Origin: Pseudomonas frederiksbergensis
GTDB lineage: Bacteria; Pseudomonadota; Gammaproteobacteria; Pseudomonadales; Pseudomonadaceae
DNA: 64,000 bases
NCBI RefSeq assembly: GCF_900105495.1
Contig: NZ_FNTF01000002.1
Span: 533,501-597,500 of the forward strand
Reading direction: 5' to 3'
The translations under genes and the position numbers were made by a program. A model generated the notes under the pieces. It saw only the letters and a list, made by a program, of their open reading frames with translations, was not told where the DNA came from and did no database searches. Positions 26,935 to 36,715 of this stretch are shown here, one piece after another (position 1 is the first letter of the stretch; the number at the start of each line of letters is the position of its first letter).

Positions 26935-29900
26935 GGGTTTTGCTCCACAGGTGGATGCTATCGAGCAGCACCGATTCCTGGTACGGCTTGCCGAGGTAGT
27001 CGTTGACGCCGATGGCCATGGCGCGGTCGCGGTGTTTCTGCCCGGTGCGGGAGGTGATCATGATGATTGGCAGGTGCTGCAGACGTTCGTCGGCGCGGAC
27101 CTGGGTCGCGACTTCAAAACCGTCCATGCGCGGCATTTCGATGTCCAGCAGCATCAGGTCAGGCATGTGGTCTTCAAGCAGCAGCATGGCGTCGACCCCG
27201 TCCTTGGCGGTCAGCACGTTCATGCCGTGGCGTTCCAGCAGACGGCTGGTGACCTTGCGCACGGTGACCGAGTCATCGACCACCAGCACCAACAGCGGCT
27301 TGTGCGGTTCGGCCTCCGCGTCCTGAGTCACTGGCTGTTGCGGCAAGCGGGCCTGCATCGCGCGGATCGGCGCCAGCAAATCAAGAATCAGCACCACCCG
27401 CCCATCGCCGAGAATCGTCGCCCCGGACAAACCCTGCACCGCCGCAAATTGCGGGCCGAGGCTTTTGACCACGATCTCGCGAGTGCCGGCCATGGCGTCG
27501 ACTTGCACCGCGATGTGCCGCTCGTTGCACTGCACCAGCAACACCGGCAACGGCAGGCTCTGGCCCAGCAGTTTCGGGCGATGGCTGGTTTTCAGCAGTT
27601 CGCCGAGGTAGCACAGTTCATAGTGTTGCCCGGCGTATTGGTAGGTCGGCGGATCGAGCCGGTAGTGCCCTTCAAGTTCGTTGGGCAGCACGCGAACGAT
27701 GCCGTCGATGGTGTTCAGCGGGATCGCGTACTGATCCTCCCCGCATTGCACCATTAAGGCCCGGTTGACCGACACGGTGAACGGCAGGCGAATGCGGAAG
27801 TGCACGCCCTGCCCCGGCACAGAGTCGATGCTCATGCTGCCACCGAGCTGCCGGACCTCTTCATGCACCACGTCCATGCCGACGCCGCGCCCGGAAATCT
27901 GGGTGATTTTCTCGGCGGTGGAGAACCCCGGTTGCAGGATGAATTGCAGGACATCGCGGTCGCTGATGTCGCTGTCCGGGGCCAGCAACCCGCGTTTGAT
28001 CGCCTTGCTCCGCACCGCGTCCAGCGGCACGCCGGCACCGTCGTCGCGGATGTCGAAAATGATGTCGCCGCCCTCTCGCGACAGGTCGAGGGTGATACGA
28101 CCCTGAGCCGGTTTACCTGCCGCGACACGCACCTCGGCCGATTCCAGGCCATGATCCACGGCGTTGCGCAGCATGTGTTCCAGCGGCGCGGCCATGCGTT
28201 CGAGGACGTTGCGGTCCATCTCGCCTTCGGCATTGCCGACAATGAATTCCACGTCCTTGCCCAATTCGCCGGAGACTTGGCGGACGATCCGCTTCAAGCG
28301 CGGCAGCATCCGCTCGAACGGCACCATGCGCGTACGCATCAGGCCTTCCTGCAATTCGGTGTTGATGCGGCCCTGTTGTTGCAGCAGGTTTTCCGCGTCC
28401 TGATTGCGTCGGTCGAGGGTTTCCTTGAGGTCGAGCAAGTCGGAGGCGGATTCGAACAGCGCGCGCGACAGTTGTTGCAACTGCGAGTGGCGGTCCATTT
28501 CCAGCGGATCGAATTCTTCGTAGCCCAGGCGTTCGGCTTCGACTTGCTGACGGCTGAGAATCCGCCCCTGAGTCTCCGTATCGAGCCGGCGCAATTGGTC
28601 GCGCATGCGCTCGATGGTGGTTTCCATCTCGCTGAGGGTCACGCGCGCATCGTTGACCTGTTGTTCGATCCGGCCACGGAAAATCGAGGTTTCGCCGGCC
28701 AGGTTGACCAGATCGTCGAGCAGTTCTGCCGAGACCTTGACCATGTCCGCGCCGGCATCCGGTTGCTGTGCCGGCGTCTCGATTTTCGGCGTTGCAGGCA
28801 CCTGGACCGGCGTCGGTGTTTCGGGCACGGCCGGATGACTGAAATTCCTGATCTCATCGATCAGTTGATCGGCGGGCGGCAAAGGCTGACCGGCGCGGGT
28901 CGCGTCGAGCATCTGCGCCAGTCGGTCGTGGCTGCTTTGCAACAAGCCGAACAACGCGGCAGTGGGTTGCAACACGCCAGCGGACAGGCCTTCGTAGAGG
29001 AATTCCAGCTCATGGGCGAGGTCGCCGATCGGCGCGATTTCCACCATCCGCGCGCCACCCTTGAGGGTGTGCAAATCACGCAGCAGGGTTTCCACTTCCT
29101 GACGATTCGACGGCTCGGCCTGCCAGCGCACCAACGCCGCGCCGGAGTTTTCGATGATGTCGAAACCTTCCTCGAGGAAGATCTCCAGCAGCTCTGGATC
29201 ATGCCCCGGTGAATCCTCGGCCCGTGCCGGTTCGACCGCCTCAACAGTGCTGGCGTTGCCCTGGCGAAACTCGCGAATGGCCTCGATCACCTCAGCCGGA
29301 TCAGCCAATGGCCGCTGGTTCTGCAACTGATCAAGCAGCTGCGCGAGCCGGTCATGGCTGTGTTGCAGCAAGTGCGCCAAGGCTTCGCTGTAAGCGTAGC
29401 GGCGATCCACCAGGCCTTCGTAAAGGCTTTCCAGTTCATGGGCCAGCTCACCGACCGGCTCGACCTCGGCCATCCGCGCACCACCCTTGAGGGTGTGCAA
29501 ATCTCGCTGCAACGACAACAGCGGCGCAGCGTTGTCCGGGTCGTCCAGCCAGCGCTGCAACGCCTGACCGGCGCTTTCGAGGATATCCACCGCCTCTTCG
29601 AGGAAGATCGAAACGATCTCGTCGTCCAGCTCGACCTGGGTCGCGGTCTGTTCCAGTTCGGCCGTGGCACTACCCAGTTCCCGGATGCTCAGCGTGCGGC
29701 TGCCATCGCTGCGAATCAGCCCCATCGCCGACGGATCCAGGCTCTCATCGAGCAAGCCGCGCAAGGCCCGGATGCGTTGCGGTTGCGGGCTGACTTCCTG
29801 GCCGGCAGCCAGTTCGTCGAGCATGTTGATCAGAGCTTCATGGGCACTTTGCGCTTCATGGAAAAACGCCTCGCTGACCGCCAGGCTGCTTTCTTCCACC

Positions 29901-32839
29901 GCGCCGTAGAGGTCGAGCAAGGCTTCGCAGAGCTCATCCACCGGATGCAGATCCGCCAGGTGCGCGCCTTCGCCGAGGGTGGTCAATTCGTCCAGCAACG
30001 CGCTGAGTTCCTGACGCTCGCCGGGATGTTGCTGCCAGCGTTTCAACAGGCTCTCGGCGTCCAGCAGGATGTCCATGCCTTGGGCGAGGAAGTTGTTGAT
30101 CAGTTGCGGATCACGCTTGATGCGCAGCCCGGTATTGGGCGCACTCAGGAGCATTTCCAGTCGCTCGGCCAGCAACGCCTGGGTTCGCTCGATCAATGAG
30201 CGGGCGCCGGGAATCTCCGCCAGCGGGTCGGTTTTGAGCTGTCGCAAGCCGAGACGGAACAAGCCTTCGGCTTCGAGCAGCAGTTCGACTTCGTCCAGGT
30301 CGAGGGCGAGCAGGTGCGCCTTGTACTCCCGGGCCAGATGATCCAGCGGCTTCGCCAGCTCGGCGATTGGCAATACGCCCGCCATGGAGGCGCTGCCCTT
30401 GAGCGTGTGCAGCGCCCGCTGCAACTCGTCGCTGGCCTGCAACGGTACGTGCTCCGCGGCTTTATCGAGGAAGCGGTTGAGGCTGGCGAGATGGGTCTCG
30501 GCTTCCTTGCGGAAGATCTCCAGCAACAGCGGATCGAGGGCCGCCACATCCTGGGTATCTTCATCGCTGGCAGGCGTATCGCCCTTGGCGAGGGCATGGG
30601 CGCGTGCGGCCAATTGGTCAACGTCGTTGCGCTGGCGCTGGGCATGGCTGGCAAACTCGGCCACCAGTTCTGGCAGCAGATTCAGCGCATCGCCCAGCAG
30701 TTGTTGCACCGCCGGCCCCGGCGCAACGCTACGTTCCAGCACGCGGTTGAGCAGGTTTTCCACCGCCCAGGCCAGCTCGCCCAGCACCAGCGCACGGACC
30801 ATCCGGCCACTGCCTTTCAAGGTGTGGAATGCCCGGCGCAATTCACTCAAGGCAGATTTATCGTCGGGGTTAGCCGTCCAGCGCGGCAGGTACTCCCGGA
30901 GGATTTCCAGCACTTCATCGGTTTCTTCGAGGAACACTTCCCGCAGCTCATCGTCCACCGGTTCTTCACCGCTGGGCGGCGGCAACAGGCTTCCCGGGGT
31001 TGTCAGGGCGGGCGGATTGACGGAGGACACAGGGCTGGCCAACACATCGGCCAGCGACTTGACGGTCTCAGGGTCGTCCAGTTCCTGCAGATCCTGCATG
31101 ACCTGCGCTTCACTCGGGCTGAGCACATCTTCAAGCACCGGCACCTGTTGCTCGATGGGGAAAAAGCCGAGTGCGGCCAGGCTCTTTTCCGCGACGTCGA
31201 GCAACTTTTCACCCGGCGCTTCGGGGTCGTCGCTGAGGCGCTCCAGGTAGTACTCGATGCTGGTGATGACGTCGGCCAGGCTGTCCAGTTCCTGCCAGCC
31301 GGGATGATCCGGATCCTGCAGCAGGTGCTCGCGGATGAAGTGGTTGCACGTTTCGATCAGGCTCGCCGCACGGCTCAACGGAATCATCGCCAATGCACCG
31401 CGCACCTGGGTCAGCAAGGCCGGCAGTTGCTGCAAATGCTGGCGGTCCCAGTCGGCGTCGATGTAGTCGACGATCATGTCCTTGGCCTGTTGCAGGCAGA
31501 TGCGCGCCTCCTTGATCACGATCTGATGGATCTGGGTCAGGTCGGTGGTCGGCAGGCGGCTGTCTTCCTGGCTTTCCGGCTCGACGGTGCCGACCATGCC
31601 GGCCAGCGTCGCTTCGACGTAGAGCAAGGCACCGGCGACGTCCATCAGGATCGCGTCGTTGGGCTCACGTTGACCCTGGGCCAGACTCAGCACCACCGCC
31701 AGTTGGTCGATGATGACCTTGCGTGGCTGGCCGAAACCGAGCACCGCCAGGGTGTCGGCGATTTGCCGCAGGGGCGCCAGCAGGCTTTCGAGGTCCGAGG
31801 TGTGTTGGCGGTCGCTGCGCACAAACAGATCAAGGCGTTCCTTGACCCGCACCAGCTCTTCACACAAAGCGGCCAACACCGAGCGCATGGCATCGCGGTC
31901 GGGACCGGCCAGCCGTACGCGTTCTTCGTCGACCATTGCGCTGTCAGGCAGCGCGTCGTCCAGTCCGTAGCGATCTTTCATGGTCAGCATCTGCCCGGTG
32001 GGATGTTCGGCCTTGGCAATGTAGAACAGCAAACTCTTGAGCAACTCTAGCGGCGCCGGCTGATTGATGCCGGGCATGCCCTGTTCGAGCAGGCGCTTGA
32101 TTTCTTTGTCGGCCTCCTTGAACAGGCTGCGCAACGCCGGGCTGTTGGCAATCGAGCCGTCGCGCATGCCTTCGACCAGCGCCGAGGCGACTTGCCACAA
32201 CGGGCTCAAGGGCGCGTTGCCGCACAGCCCTTCGAGGCGCGCAAAAACCTTGGTCAGGTAACCGAGATTCGTTTCGCCATCCTGCTCACGCAATAACCCG
32301 ACCAGGGCCATTTGCAACATTTGCCGCAACTTGCGCAGCACATTGGGTAAATCCGCCGGCTCCAGCAGCGCCAGCGACGCTTCGTCCAGGGGCGGCAGGT
32401 CCGCCAATTGCGGGCTGAACAGGCTGGTTTCCGACAACAGGCTTTCGCCACGGGCGCTGCGCAGATCGTTGATCAGTGGCAGCACCACCAGCGGCAGGTC
32501 GCGGCGCGCACCTTGTACCCGATCGAGGTAAATCGGCAGTTGACCAAGGGCTTGCAGCAACAGGTGAAGCGTCTCATCGCGATGACTGACGCGGTTCTGT
32601 TGCAAGGCGGTGACCAGATGTTCCATCTCTTCGGCGAGCAGCGCCGCGCCGTAGAACTCGACCATCTGCAAACTGCCGTGAACCTGATGGACGCACGCCA
32701 GGCATTCGCTGAGGGCGTGCGTCGCCTGCGGGTCATCAAGCAACGTTTCAATCGCCTGGTGAGCCACTTTCAGCGTTTCGGCAATCTCGCCTTTGACCCA
32801 CTCGAGGGCCACATAGTCGTGCCGATCACCCATAACCAC
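26927..32839 (-). CDS. chpA: ChpA: multi-Hpt CheA-type hybrid histidine kinase
   Basis: 1970 residues, the core kinase of the Pil-Chp system controlling twitching motility and surface sensing through PilG and PilH. In order: an N-terminal Hpt-like helix with His54 (QVHGSLQ), then a long helical stretch, and four canonical HTLKG Hpt sites at His672, His811, His1115 and His1257. A further helical module near residue 965 (TTLGEGAHLADLHP) lacks the histidine. The CheA core follows (NAVDHGLES near 1556, DDGAGVPLD, GRGVGMDVV), then a CheW-like domain and a C-terminal receiver with VVDDSVTVRK and phospho-acceptor Asp1899 (LLDIEMPRMDG). P. aeruginosa ChpA has about 2,470 residues, so this one has fewer transfer modules. 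It follows pilJ by 46 bases with no pilK between. Confidence 0.96.
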   Translation of the reverse strand: MVMGDRHDYVALEWVKGEIAETLKVAHQAIETLLDDPQATHALSECLACVHQVHGSLQMVEFYGAALLAEEMEHLVTALQQNRVSHRDETLHLLLQALGQLPIYLDRVQGARRDLPLVVLPLINDLRSARGESLLSETSLFSPQLADLPPLDEASLALLEPADLPNVLRKLRQMLQMALVGLLREQDGETNLGYLTKVFARLEGLCGNAPLSPLWQVASALVEGMRDGSIANSPALRSLFKEADKEIKRLLEQGMPGINQPAPLELLKSLLFYIAKAEHPTGQMLTMKDRYGLDDALPDSAMVDEERVRLAGPDRDAMRSVLAALCEELVRVKERLDLFVRSDRQHTSDLESLLAPLRQIADTLAVLGFGQPRKVIIDQLAVVLSLAQGQREPNDAILMDVAGALLYVEATLAGMVGTVEPESQEDSRLPTTDLTQIHQIVIKEARICLQQAKDMIVDYIDADWDRQHLQQLPALLTQVRGALAMIPLSRAASLIETCNHFIREHLLQDPDHPGWQELDSLADVITSIEYYLERLSDDPEAPGEKLLDVAEKSLAALGFFPIEQQVPVLEDVLSPSEAQVMQDLQELDDPETVKSLADVLASPVSSVNPPALTTPGSLLPPPSGEEPVDDELREVFLEETDEVLEILREYLPRWTANPDDKSALSELRRAFHTLKGSGRMVRALVLGELAWAVENLLNRVLERSVAPGPAVQQLLGDALNLLPELVAEFASHAQRQRNDVDQLAARAHALAKGDTPASDEDTQDVAALDPLLLEIFRKEAETHLASLNRFLDKAAEHVPLQASDELQRALHTLKGSASMAGVLPIAELAKPLDHLAREYKAHLLALDLDEVELLLEAEGLFRLGLRQLKTDPLAEIPGARSLIERTQALLAERLEMLLSAPNTGLRIKRDPQLINNFLAQGMDILLDAESLLKRWQQHPGERQELSALLDELTTLGEGAHLADLHPVDELCEALLDLYGAVEESSLAVSEAFFHEAQSAHEALINMLDELAAGQEVSPQPQRIRALRGLLDESLDPSAMGLIRSDGSRTLSIRELGSATAELEQTATQVELDDEIVSIFLEEAVDILESAGQALQRWLDDPDNAAPLLSLQRDLHTLKGGARMAEVEPVGELAHELESLYEGLVDRRYAYSEALAHLLQHSHDRLAQLLDQLQNQRPLADPAEVIEAIREFRQGNASTVEAVEPARAEDSPGHDPELLEIFLEEGFDIIENSGAALVRWQAEPSNRQEVETLLRDLHTLKGGARMVEIAPIGDLAHELEFLYEGLSAGVLQPTAALFGLLQSSHDRLAQMLDATRAGQPLPPADQLIDEIRNFSHPAVPETPTPVQVPATPKIETPAQQPDAGADMVKVSAELLDDLVNLAGETSIFRGRIEQQVNDARVTLSEMETTIERMRDQLRRLDTETQGRILSRQQVEAERLGYEEFDPLEMDRHSQLQQLSRALFESASDLLDLKETLDRRNQDAENLLQQQGRINTELQEGLMRTRMVPFERMLPRLKRIVRQVSGELGKDVEFIVGNAEGEMDRNVLERMAAPLEHMLRNAVDHGLESAEVRVAAGKPAQGRITLDLSREGGDIIFDIRDDGAGVPLDAVRSKAIKRGLLAPDSDISDRDVLQFILQPGFSTAEKITQISGRGVGMDVVHEEVRQLGGSMSIDSVPGQGVHFRIRLPFTVSVNRALMVQCGEDQYAIPLNTIDGIVRVLPNELEGHYRLDPPTYQYAGQHYELCYLGELLKTSHRPKLLGQSLPLPVLLVQCNERHIAVQVDAMAGTREIVVKSLGPQFAAVQGLSGATILGDGRVVLILDLLAPIRAMQARLPQQPVTQDAEAEPHKPLLVLVVDDSVTVRKVTSRLLERHGMNVLTAKDGVDAMLLLEDHMPDLMLLDIEMPRMDGFEVATQVRADERLQHLPIIMITSRTGQKHRDRAMAIGVNDYLGKPYQESVLLDSIHLWSKTHA

Positions 32840-32885
32840 TCCAAATCACTGCTCTACTCAAAAAAAGCATTCGCTCGCAGGCGTT

Positions 32886-34943
32886 TCACACTTTATCCGC
32901 AACCTCAGCCTTGGCGGCCGGCAAGGTGAAACCGGACACCGAACGCCGCAGCTGGCTGGCCATTTTCGCCAGGTTGCCAATGCTCTCGGCGGTGGCGGTG
33001 GAGCCGGACGAGGTCTGCGTGGTGATCTGCTGGATCACGTTCATCGTCAGGGAAATCTGACCGGCCGAGGACGTCTGTTGCTGCGCGGCGTTGGAAATAC
33101 TCTGGATCAACGCGGCGAGGGTCTTCGACACGCCTTCGATTTCTTCCAGGGCCACCCCGGCATCCTGCGCCAGACGCGCGCCACGCACCACTTCGGTGGT
33201 GGTCTGTTCCATGGAAATCACCGCTTCGTTGGTGTCGGTCTGGATCGCCCGCACCAGGGTTTCGATCTGCCGGGTGGCGGCGGAAGAGCGCTCCGCCAGC
33301 CGCTGGACTTCATCGGCGACCACCGCAAAACCGCGCCCGGCATCACCGGCCATCGAAGCCTGGATCGCCGCGTTGAGTGCAAGGATGTTGGTCTGGTCAG
33401 CAATGTCATCGATCAGGCTGACAATGTCGCCGATTTCCTGAGAAGACTCGCCCAAGCGCTTGATCCGCTTGGCGGTGTCTTGAATCTGCTCGCGAATATT
33501 GTCCATGCCGTGGATGGTGTTGTGCACCACCTCGTTGCCCTTGTTGGCGATTTCCACCGAACGCTCGGCCACCGCCGAGGACTCAGCGGCGTTGGCCGAG
33601 ACCTGATCGATGGACTGGGCCATGTCATTGATCGCGGTGGACGCTTCGGCAATCTGCTGCGCCTGATGCTCCGAAGCCTGGGCCAGGTGCATGGCGGTGG
33701 CCTGGGTTTCCTGCACGGCGGCAGCGACCTGGCCAGCAGTGAGGTTGATGGTCGCCACCAGATCGCGCAGTTGGTCCACGGAGTAGTTGATCGAGTCGGC
33801 GATGGTCCCGGTGAAGTCTTCGGTCACCGAGGCGGTCACGGTCAGGTCGCCGTCCGCCAGGTCTTCGATCTCGTCGAGCAGGCGCATGATCGCGTTCTGG
33901 TTACGCTCGTTCTTCTCGGCCGTTTCGCGCAGCTGACGGTTGGTTTCACGGACCATCACCAGACCAATGAGGATGATCGACATCAGCGCCAACAGGCCCA
34001 GCACGTAGCCGCCAATGGTGTCGGTGTTGCGCCCGCCGGCCAGGTTTTCGAAACCGCCGGCCAGGTGCGAGGCTTCCTCGAGCAGGGTCTGCGACAGGGT
34101 AAAGATACTGGTGGCCGATTCACGGACCTTGAACAGCTCCGGCGAGGTTTCGAGGATTTCATCCACCGAACCCGAGACGAATTCGAACAGCTCGGAAATC
34201 TCGATCAACCGCGCCCGCGCATCGCGGTCTTCAACCTGGCTGACTTTCAGTGACGGATTGCCCTGGAGCATGCCGTTGAGCACCTGGCCGAATCGCGCTG
34301 CATCGCGACCGAAGGCGTCAGCGGCCTGCTGCGAATTTTCATCACCGGACAGCACGGTGTTCACCGCACCGAGAATCCGCTCAGCCAACAGCGACTGGCG
34401 CTGGGCCATGGCCACCTGCGCGGCGGGGGCGCCGCGCTGAAGGAGCGTTTCGACGACTTTTTCGTACTCGACCTGCAACTGCGGCACGGTTTCGGCCAGG
34501 GTCGCGGCGACTTGATGCAGCGACAGCACGGTCTGTTCGCTGGAGAGGATCGCGTCGGTGTTTTTCAGCAAGCGTTCCCAGTCCAGTTGCACGGCGCGCA
34601 TTTCCGGGCGCACGGCGGACGGCGCCGGCGGCAGGCCGGTGGCGGGGTCGCCTTGCTTCAGATAGCCCCAGCGTTGGGCAAAGTCATTGCGCGCATCGCT
34701 CAGCAGCTTGAACGCCGCCGCCTTGCCGGCCGCCGCTTCGGTGGCGTTCTTGGCAATGCGCTGGGACAACACGCGCAGCTCACCGGCGTGGCCGATGTAC
34801 TGTTTGTCGTACGTGGCCTGGGTGTTGAGGTACGCGAAGTTGGCGAACAGCAGCATGATGAAGACGATCAGCGCGATGAACAGCGCGATGATCTGTGACC
34901 GGCTGCGCGACCCTTCTGGCTTGCCTGTTTTTGCTTTTATCAT
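32886..34943 (-). CDS. pilJ: PilJ, methyl-accepting sensor of the Pil-Chp system
   Basis: 685 residues. N-terminal membrane helix ([21 protein letters not shown]), a periplasmic PilJ sensor region with two helical modules ([17 protein letters not shown]...), a second membrane helix ([22 protein letters not shown]), a HAMP-like linker, and an MCP signalling domain with the hairpin [20 protein letters not shown] near residue 510. In P. aeruginosa PilJ detects PilA and feeds ChpA. Candidate adaptation-site glutamines/glutamates cannot be confirmed by eye. The start at 34943 gives the P. aeruginosa-like MIKAK start and follows GAGGA. A REPIN separates it from pilI. Confidence 0.95.
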   Translation of the reverse strand: MIKAKTGKPEGSRSRSQIIALFIALIVFIMLLFANFAYLNTQATYDKQYIGHAGELRVLSQRIAKNATEAAAGKAAAFKLLSDARNDFAQRWGYLKQGDPATGLPPAPSAVRPEMRAVQLDWERLLKNTDAILSSEQTVLSLHQVAATLAETVPQLQVEYEKVVETLLQRGAPAAQVAMAQRQSLLAERILGAVNTVLSGDENSQQAADAFGRDAARFGQVLNGMLQGNPSLKVSQVEDRDARARLIEISELFEFVSGSVDEILETSPELFKVRESATSIFTLSQTLLEEASHLAGGFENLAGGRNTDTIGGYVLGLLALMSIILIGLVMVRETNRQLRETAEKNERNQNAIMRLLDEIEDLADGDLTVTASVTEDFTGTIADSINYSVDQLRDLVATINLTAGQVAAAVQETQATAMHLAQASEHQAQQIAEASTAINDMAQSIDQVSANAAESSAVAERSVEIANKGNEVVHNTIHGMDNIREQIQDTAKRIKRLGESSQEIGDIVSLIDDIADQTNILALNAAIQASMAGDAGRGFAVVADEVQRLAERSSAATRQIETLVRAIQTDTNEAVISMEQTTTEVVRGARLAQDAGVALEEIEGVSKTLAALIQSISNAAQQQTSSAGQISLTMNVIQQITTQTSSGSTATAESIGNLAKMASQLRRSVSGFTLPAAKAEVADKV

Positions 34944-34988
34944 CGGTCCTCGCCTGTTAACCAACGTCTGTGAACCTTGCCGAGAACC

Positions 34989-35079
34989 CTGTAGGAGCGA
35001 GCCTGCTCGCGATTCAGGCGCTGCGGTGCATCAGAAAAATCGCGTTATCGTTCAATCGCGAGCAGGCTCGCTCCCACAG
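34989..35079. repeat. REPIN inside the pil-chp operon
   Basis: CTGTAGGAGCGAGCCTGCTC and inverted ATCGCGAGCAGGCTCGCTCC fill most of the 151-base gap between pilI and pilJ. Confidence 0.9.
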
Positions 35080-35094
35080 GGGATGGTTCGGCGG

Positions 35095-35643
35095 TCAAAT
35101 GGCCACGTTCATGAATCCTTGTGACTGCACCAACGCAAACGGGCTGAACACCTGCCAGGTCTGCTCACGCTGGAACCGGCCTTTGATGAACGGTGCAATC
35201 GGGCCGCTCAAGGTATCCGGCGGTTCAAGACTGTCCTGGGCAAAGTGCTGGAGGCCGACGACTTCATCGACCATCAACCCGGAAAACACGTCGTTATGCT
35301 CCACCACCAAGACCCGACGCTGCTTGCGCATGGCTGACAGCTCATGCCCTGGCTCATTACCAGAAAAGAAGCCGCTCAAGTCGATGATCGGCAACAGACG
35401 CCCGCGCAAGTTGGCCACGCCCTTGACCCAAGGCCTGACCCCCGGCAGCTGGGTGAACCGCGGCTCATGCAACACTTCGCTGACCTCGCCCATTGGCGCG
35501 ACATACCAGTGTTCGCCCAGGCGAAAGCCGATGCCGCTCCAGCTGTCCTGTCGGGTCGGCTGGGACGGCAAGTCCGCCGCCAGCAGACGACAACGCCGGT
35601 CGATCTGCAGCAGCAGTTCGAAAGCCGTCAGCGACTCGGTCAT
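35095..35643 (-). CDS. pilI: PilI, CheW-like adapter
   Basis: 182 residues of one CheW domain: GIGFRLGEHWYVAPMGEVSEVL, VANLRGRLLPIIDLSGFF, and VLVVEHNDVFSGLMVDEVVG. PilI links the receptor PilJ to the kinase ChpA. It starts ten bases after the pilH stop, so the two are cotranscribed. Its downstream side carries a REPIN before pilJ. Confidence 0.94.
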   Translation of the reverse strand: MTESLTAFELLLQIDRRCRLLAADLPSQPTRQDSWSGIGFRLGEHWYVAPMGEVSEVLHEPRFTQLPGVRPWVKGVANLRGRLLPIIDLSGFFSGNEPGHELSAMRKQRRVLVVEHNDVFSGLMVDEVVGLQHFAQDSLEPPDTLSGPIAPFIKGRFQREQTWQVFSPFALVQSQGFMNVAI

Positions 35644-35653
35644 GGCCGGACGA

Positions 35654-36019
35654 TCAACCGGCCAGCACGTTGTTCAAGGTCTTGATCAGGGTCTCTTCGT
35701 CTACCGGTTTGGTCAGGTAGTCCTTGGCGCCTTGGCGCGTGCCCCAGACCTTGTCGGTTTCCTGATCCTTGGTGGTGATGATGATCACCGGGATGTGTCC
35801 GGTTTCCGGGTCCTTGGTCAGTTGGCGGGTCGCCTGGAAACCGTTGAGGCCAGGCATGACGATGTCCATCAGCACGGCGTCGGGTTTTTCCTGACGGGCC
35901 AGGGCCACGCCGTCGGCGCCGTTTTCGGCTTTCAACACTTCATGACCGTGCTTTTCCAGCATGCCGGTCAGTTTGTACATTTCGGTCGGCGAATCATCGA
36001 CGATCAGAATACGTGCCAT
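35654..36019 (-). CDS. pilH: PilH response regulator
   Basis: 121 residues, a stand-alone receiver: ILIVDDSPTEMYKL with the acidic pair, VLMDIVMPGLNGFQ with the phospho-Asp, IITTKDQETD with Thr, and DYLTKPVDEETL with Lys. In P. aeruginosa PilH counters PilG, favouring retraction and lowering cAMP through a phosphate-sink or PilU-related role. The start at 36019 drops four extra upstream codons and matches the family MARILIVDDS start. Confidence 0.96.
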   Translation of the reverse strand: MARILIVDDSPTEMYKLTGMLEKHGHEVLKAENGADGVALARQEKPDAVLMDIVMPGLNGFQATRQLTKDPETGHIPVIIITTKDQETDKVWGTRQGAKDYLTKPVDEETLIKTLNNVLAG

Positions 36020-36076
36020 GGTCTTCCCCATTCTTGTCGACGCCGGGCCCGCTGGCCGAGCGTCACTGTGCGTGTC

Positions 36077-36481
36077 CTACTGCGGCAAAACGGCGGCGAA
36101 GCCCGGAACATGGGCCTGGATCGCGTTGAGCAGTTCTTCCTTGCTGAAAGGCTTGGTCAAAAACTGGTCGGAGCCGACGATGCGCCCCTTGGCCTTGTCG
36201 AACAGCCCGTCCTTGGACGACAGCATAATCACTGGCGTGGACTTGAACGCACTGTTGTTCTTGATTAAAGCGCAGGTCTGATAACCATCCAGACGCGGCA
36301 TCATGATGTCGACAAAGATGATGCCGGGGTGATTGTCGGCAATCTTGGCCAGGGCGTCGAAACCATCGATGGCGGTGATCACTTCGCAACCCACGTTCTT
36401 CAACAGCGTTTCGGCGGTGCGGCGAATCGTCTTCGAATCGTCGATCACCATGACCTTCAAGGCGCTGGAATGCTGTTCCAT
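36077..36481 (-). CDS. pilG: PilG response regulator
   Basis: 134 residues, a stand-alone receiver: KVMVIDDSKTIRRTAETLLK, IIFVDIMMPRLDGYQTCALI (phospho-Asp), VIMLSSKDGLFDKAKG and DQFLTKPFSKEEL. PilG acts with ChpA to promote pilus extension and adenylate cyclase activation. The start at 36481 (MEQHSS) matches the P. aeruginosa protein almost exactly; an in-frame ATG 13 codons upstream is possible but adds a non-conserved leader. First gene of the operon, divergent from gshB across 234 bases. Confidence 0.96.
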   Translation of the reverse strand: MEQHSSALKVMVIDDSKTIRRTAETLLKNVGCEVITAIDGFDALAKIADNHPGIIFVDIMMPRLDGYQTCALIKNNSAFKSTPVIMLSSKDGLFDKAKGRIVGSDQFLTKPFSKEELLNAIQAHVPGFAAVLPQ

Positions 36482-36715
36482 AAATGCTCTGCCGTCGCCT
36501 TTGCGAATCAAATTGTCCATTTCCGATAACCGGAGGCTCGAAACCCTTGATGTTTAAGGGCCGGAACGATATGGCAGCCTTTTTAGCACAGTCTCCAAAT
36601 GCAATCTATCGGGGGACCGGCGCGGTGGTTTTTCCTTGACCGGGAACACACTGAGCGCCAATCTGACGCCACTTTTTCGTGTCCGATCGGACCACCCAAA
36701 TTCGAGGAAAAACCC

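Noticed and set aside
26927..32839. Long open frames on the plus strand opposite chpA (for example 30314-32050, 578 codons)
   Set aside because: They mirror the codon bias of chpA, have no family features and no ribosome site, and chpA's domains are complete on the minus strand.
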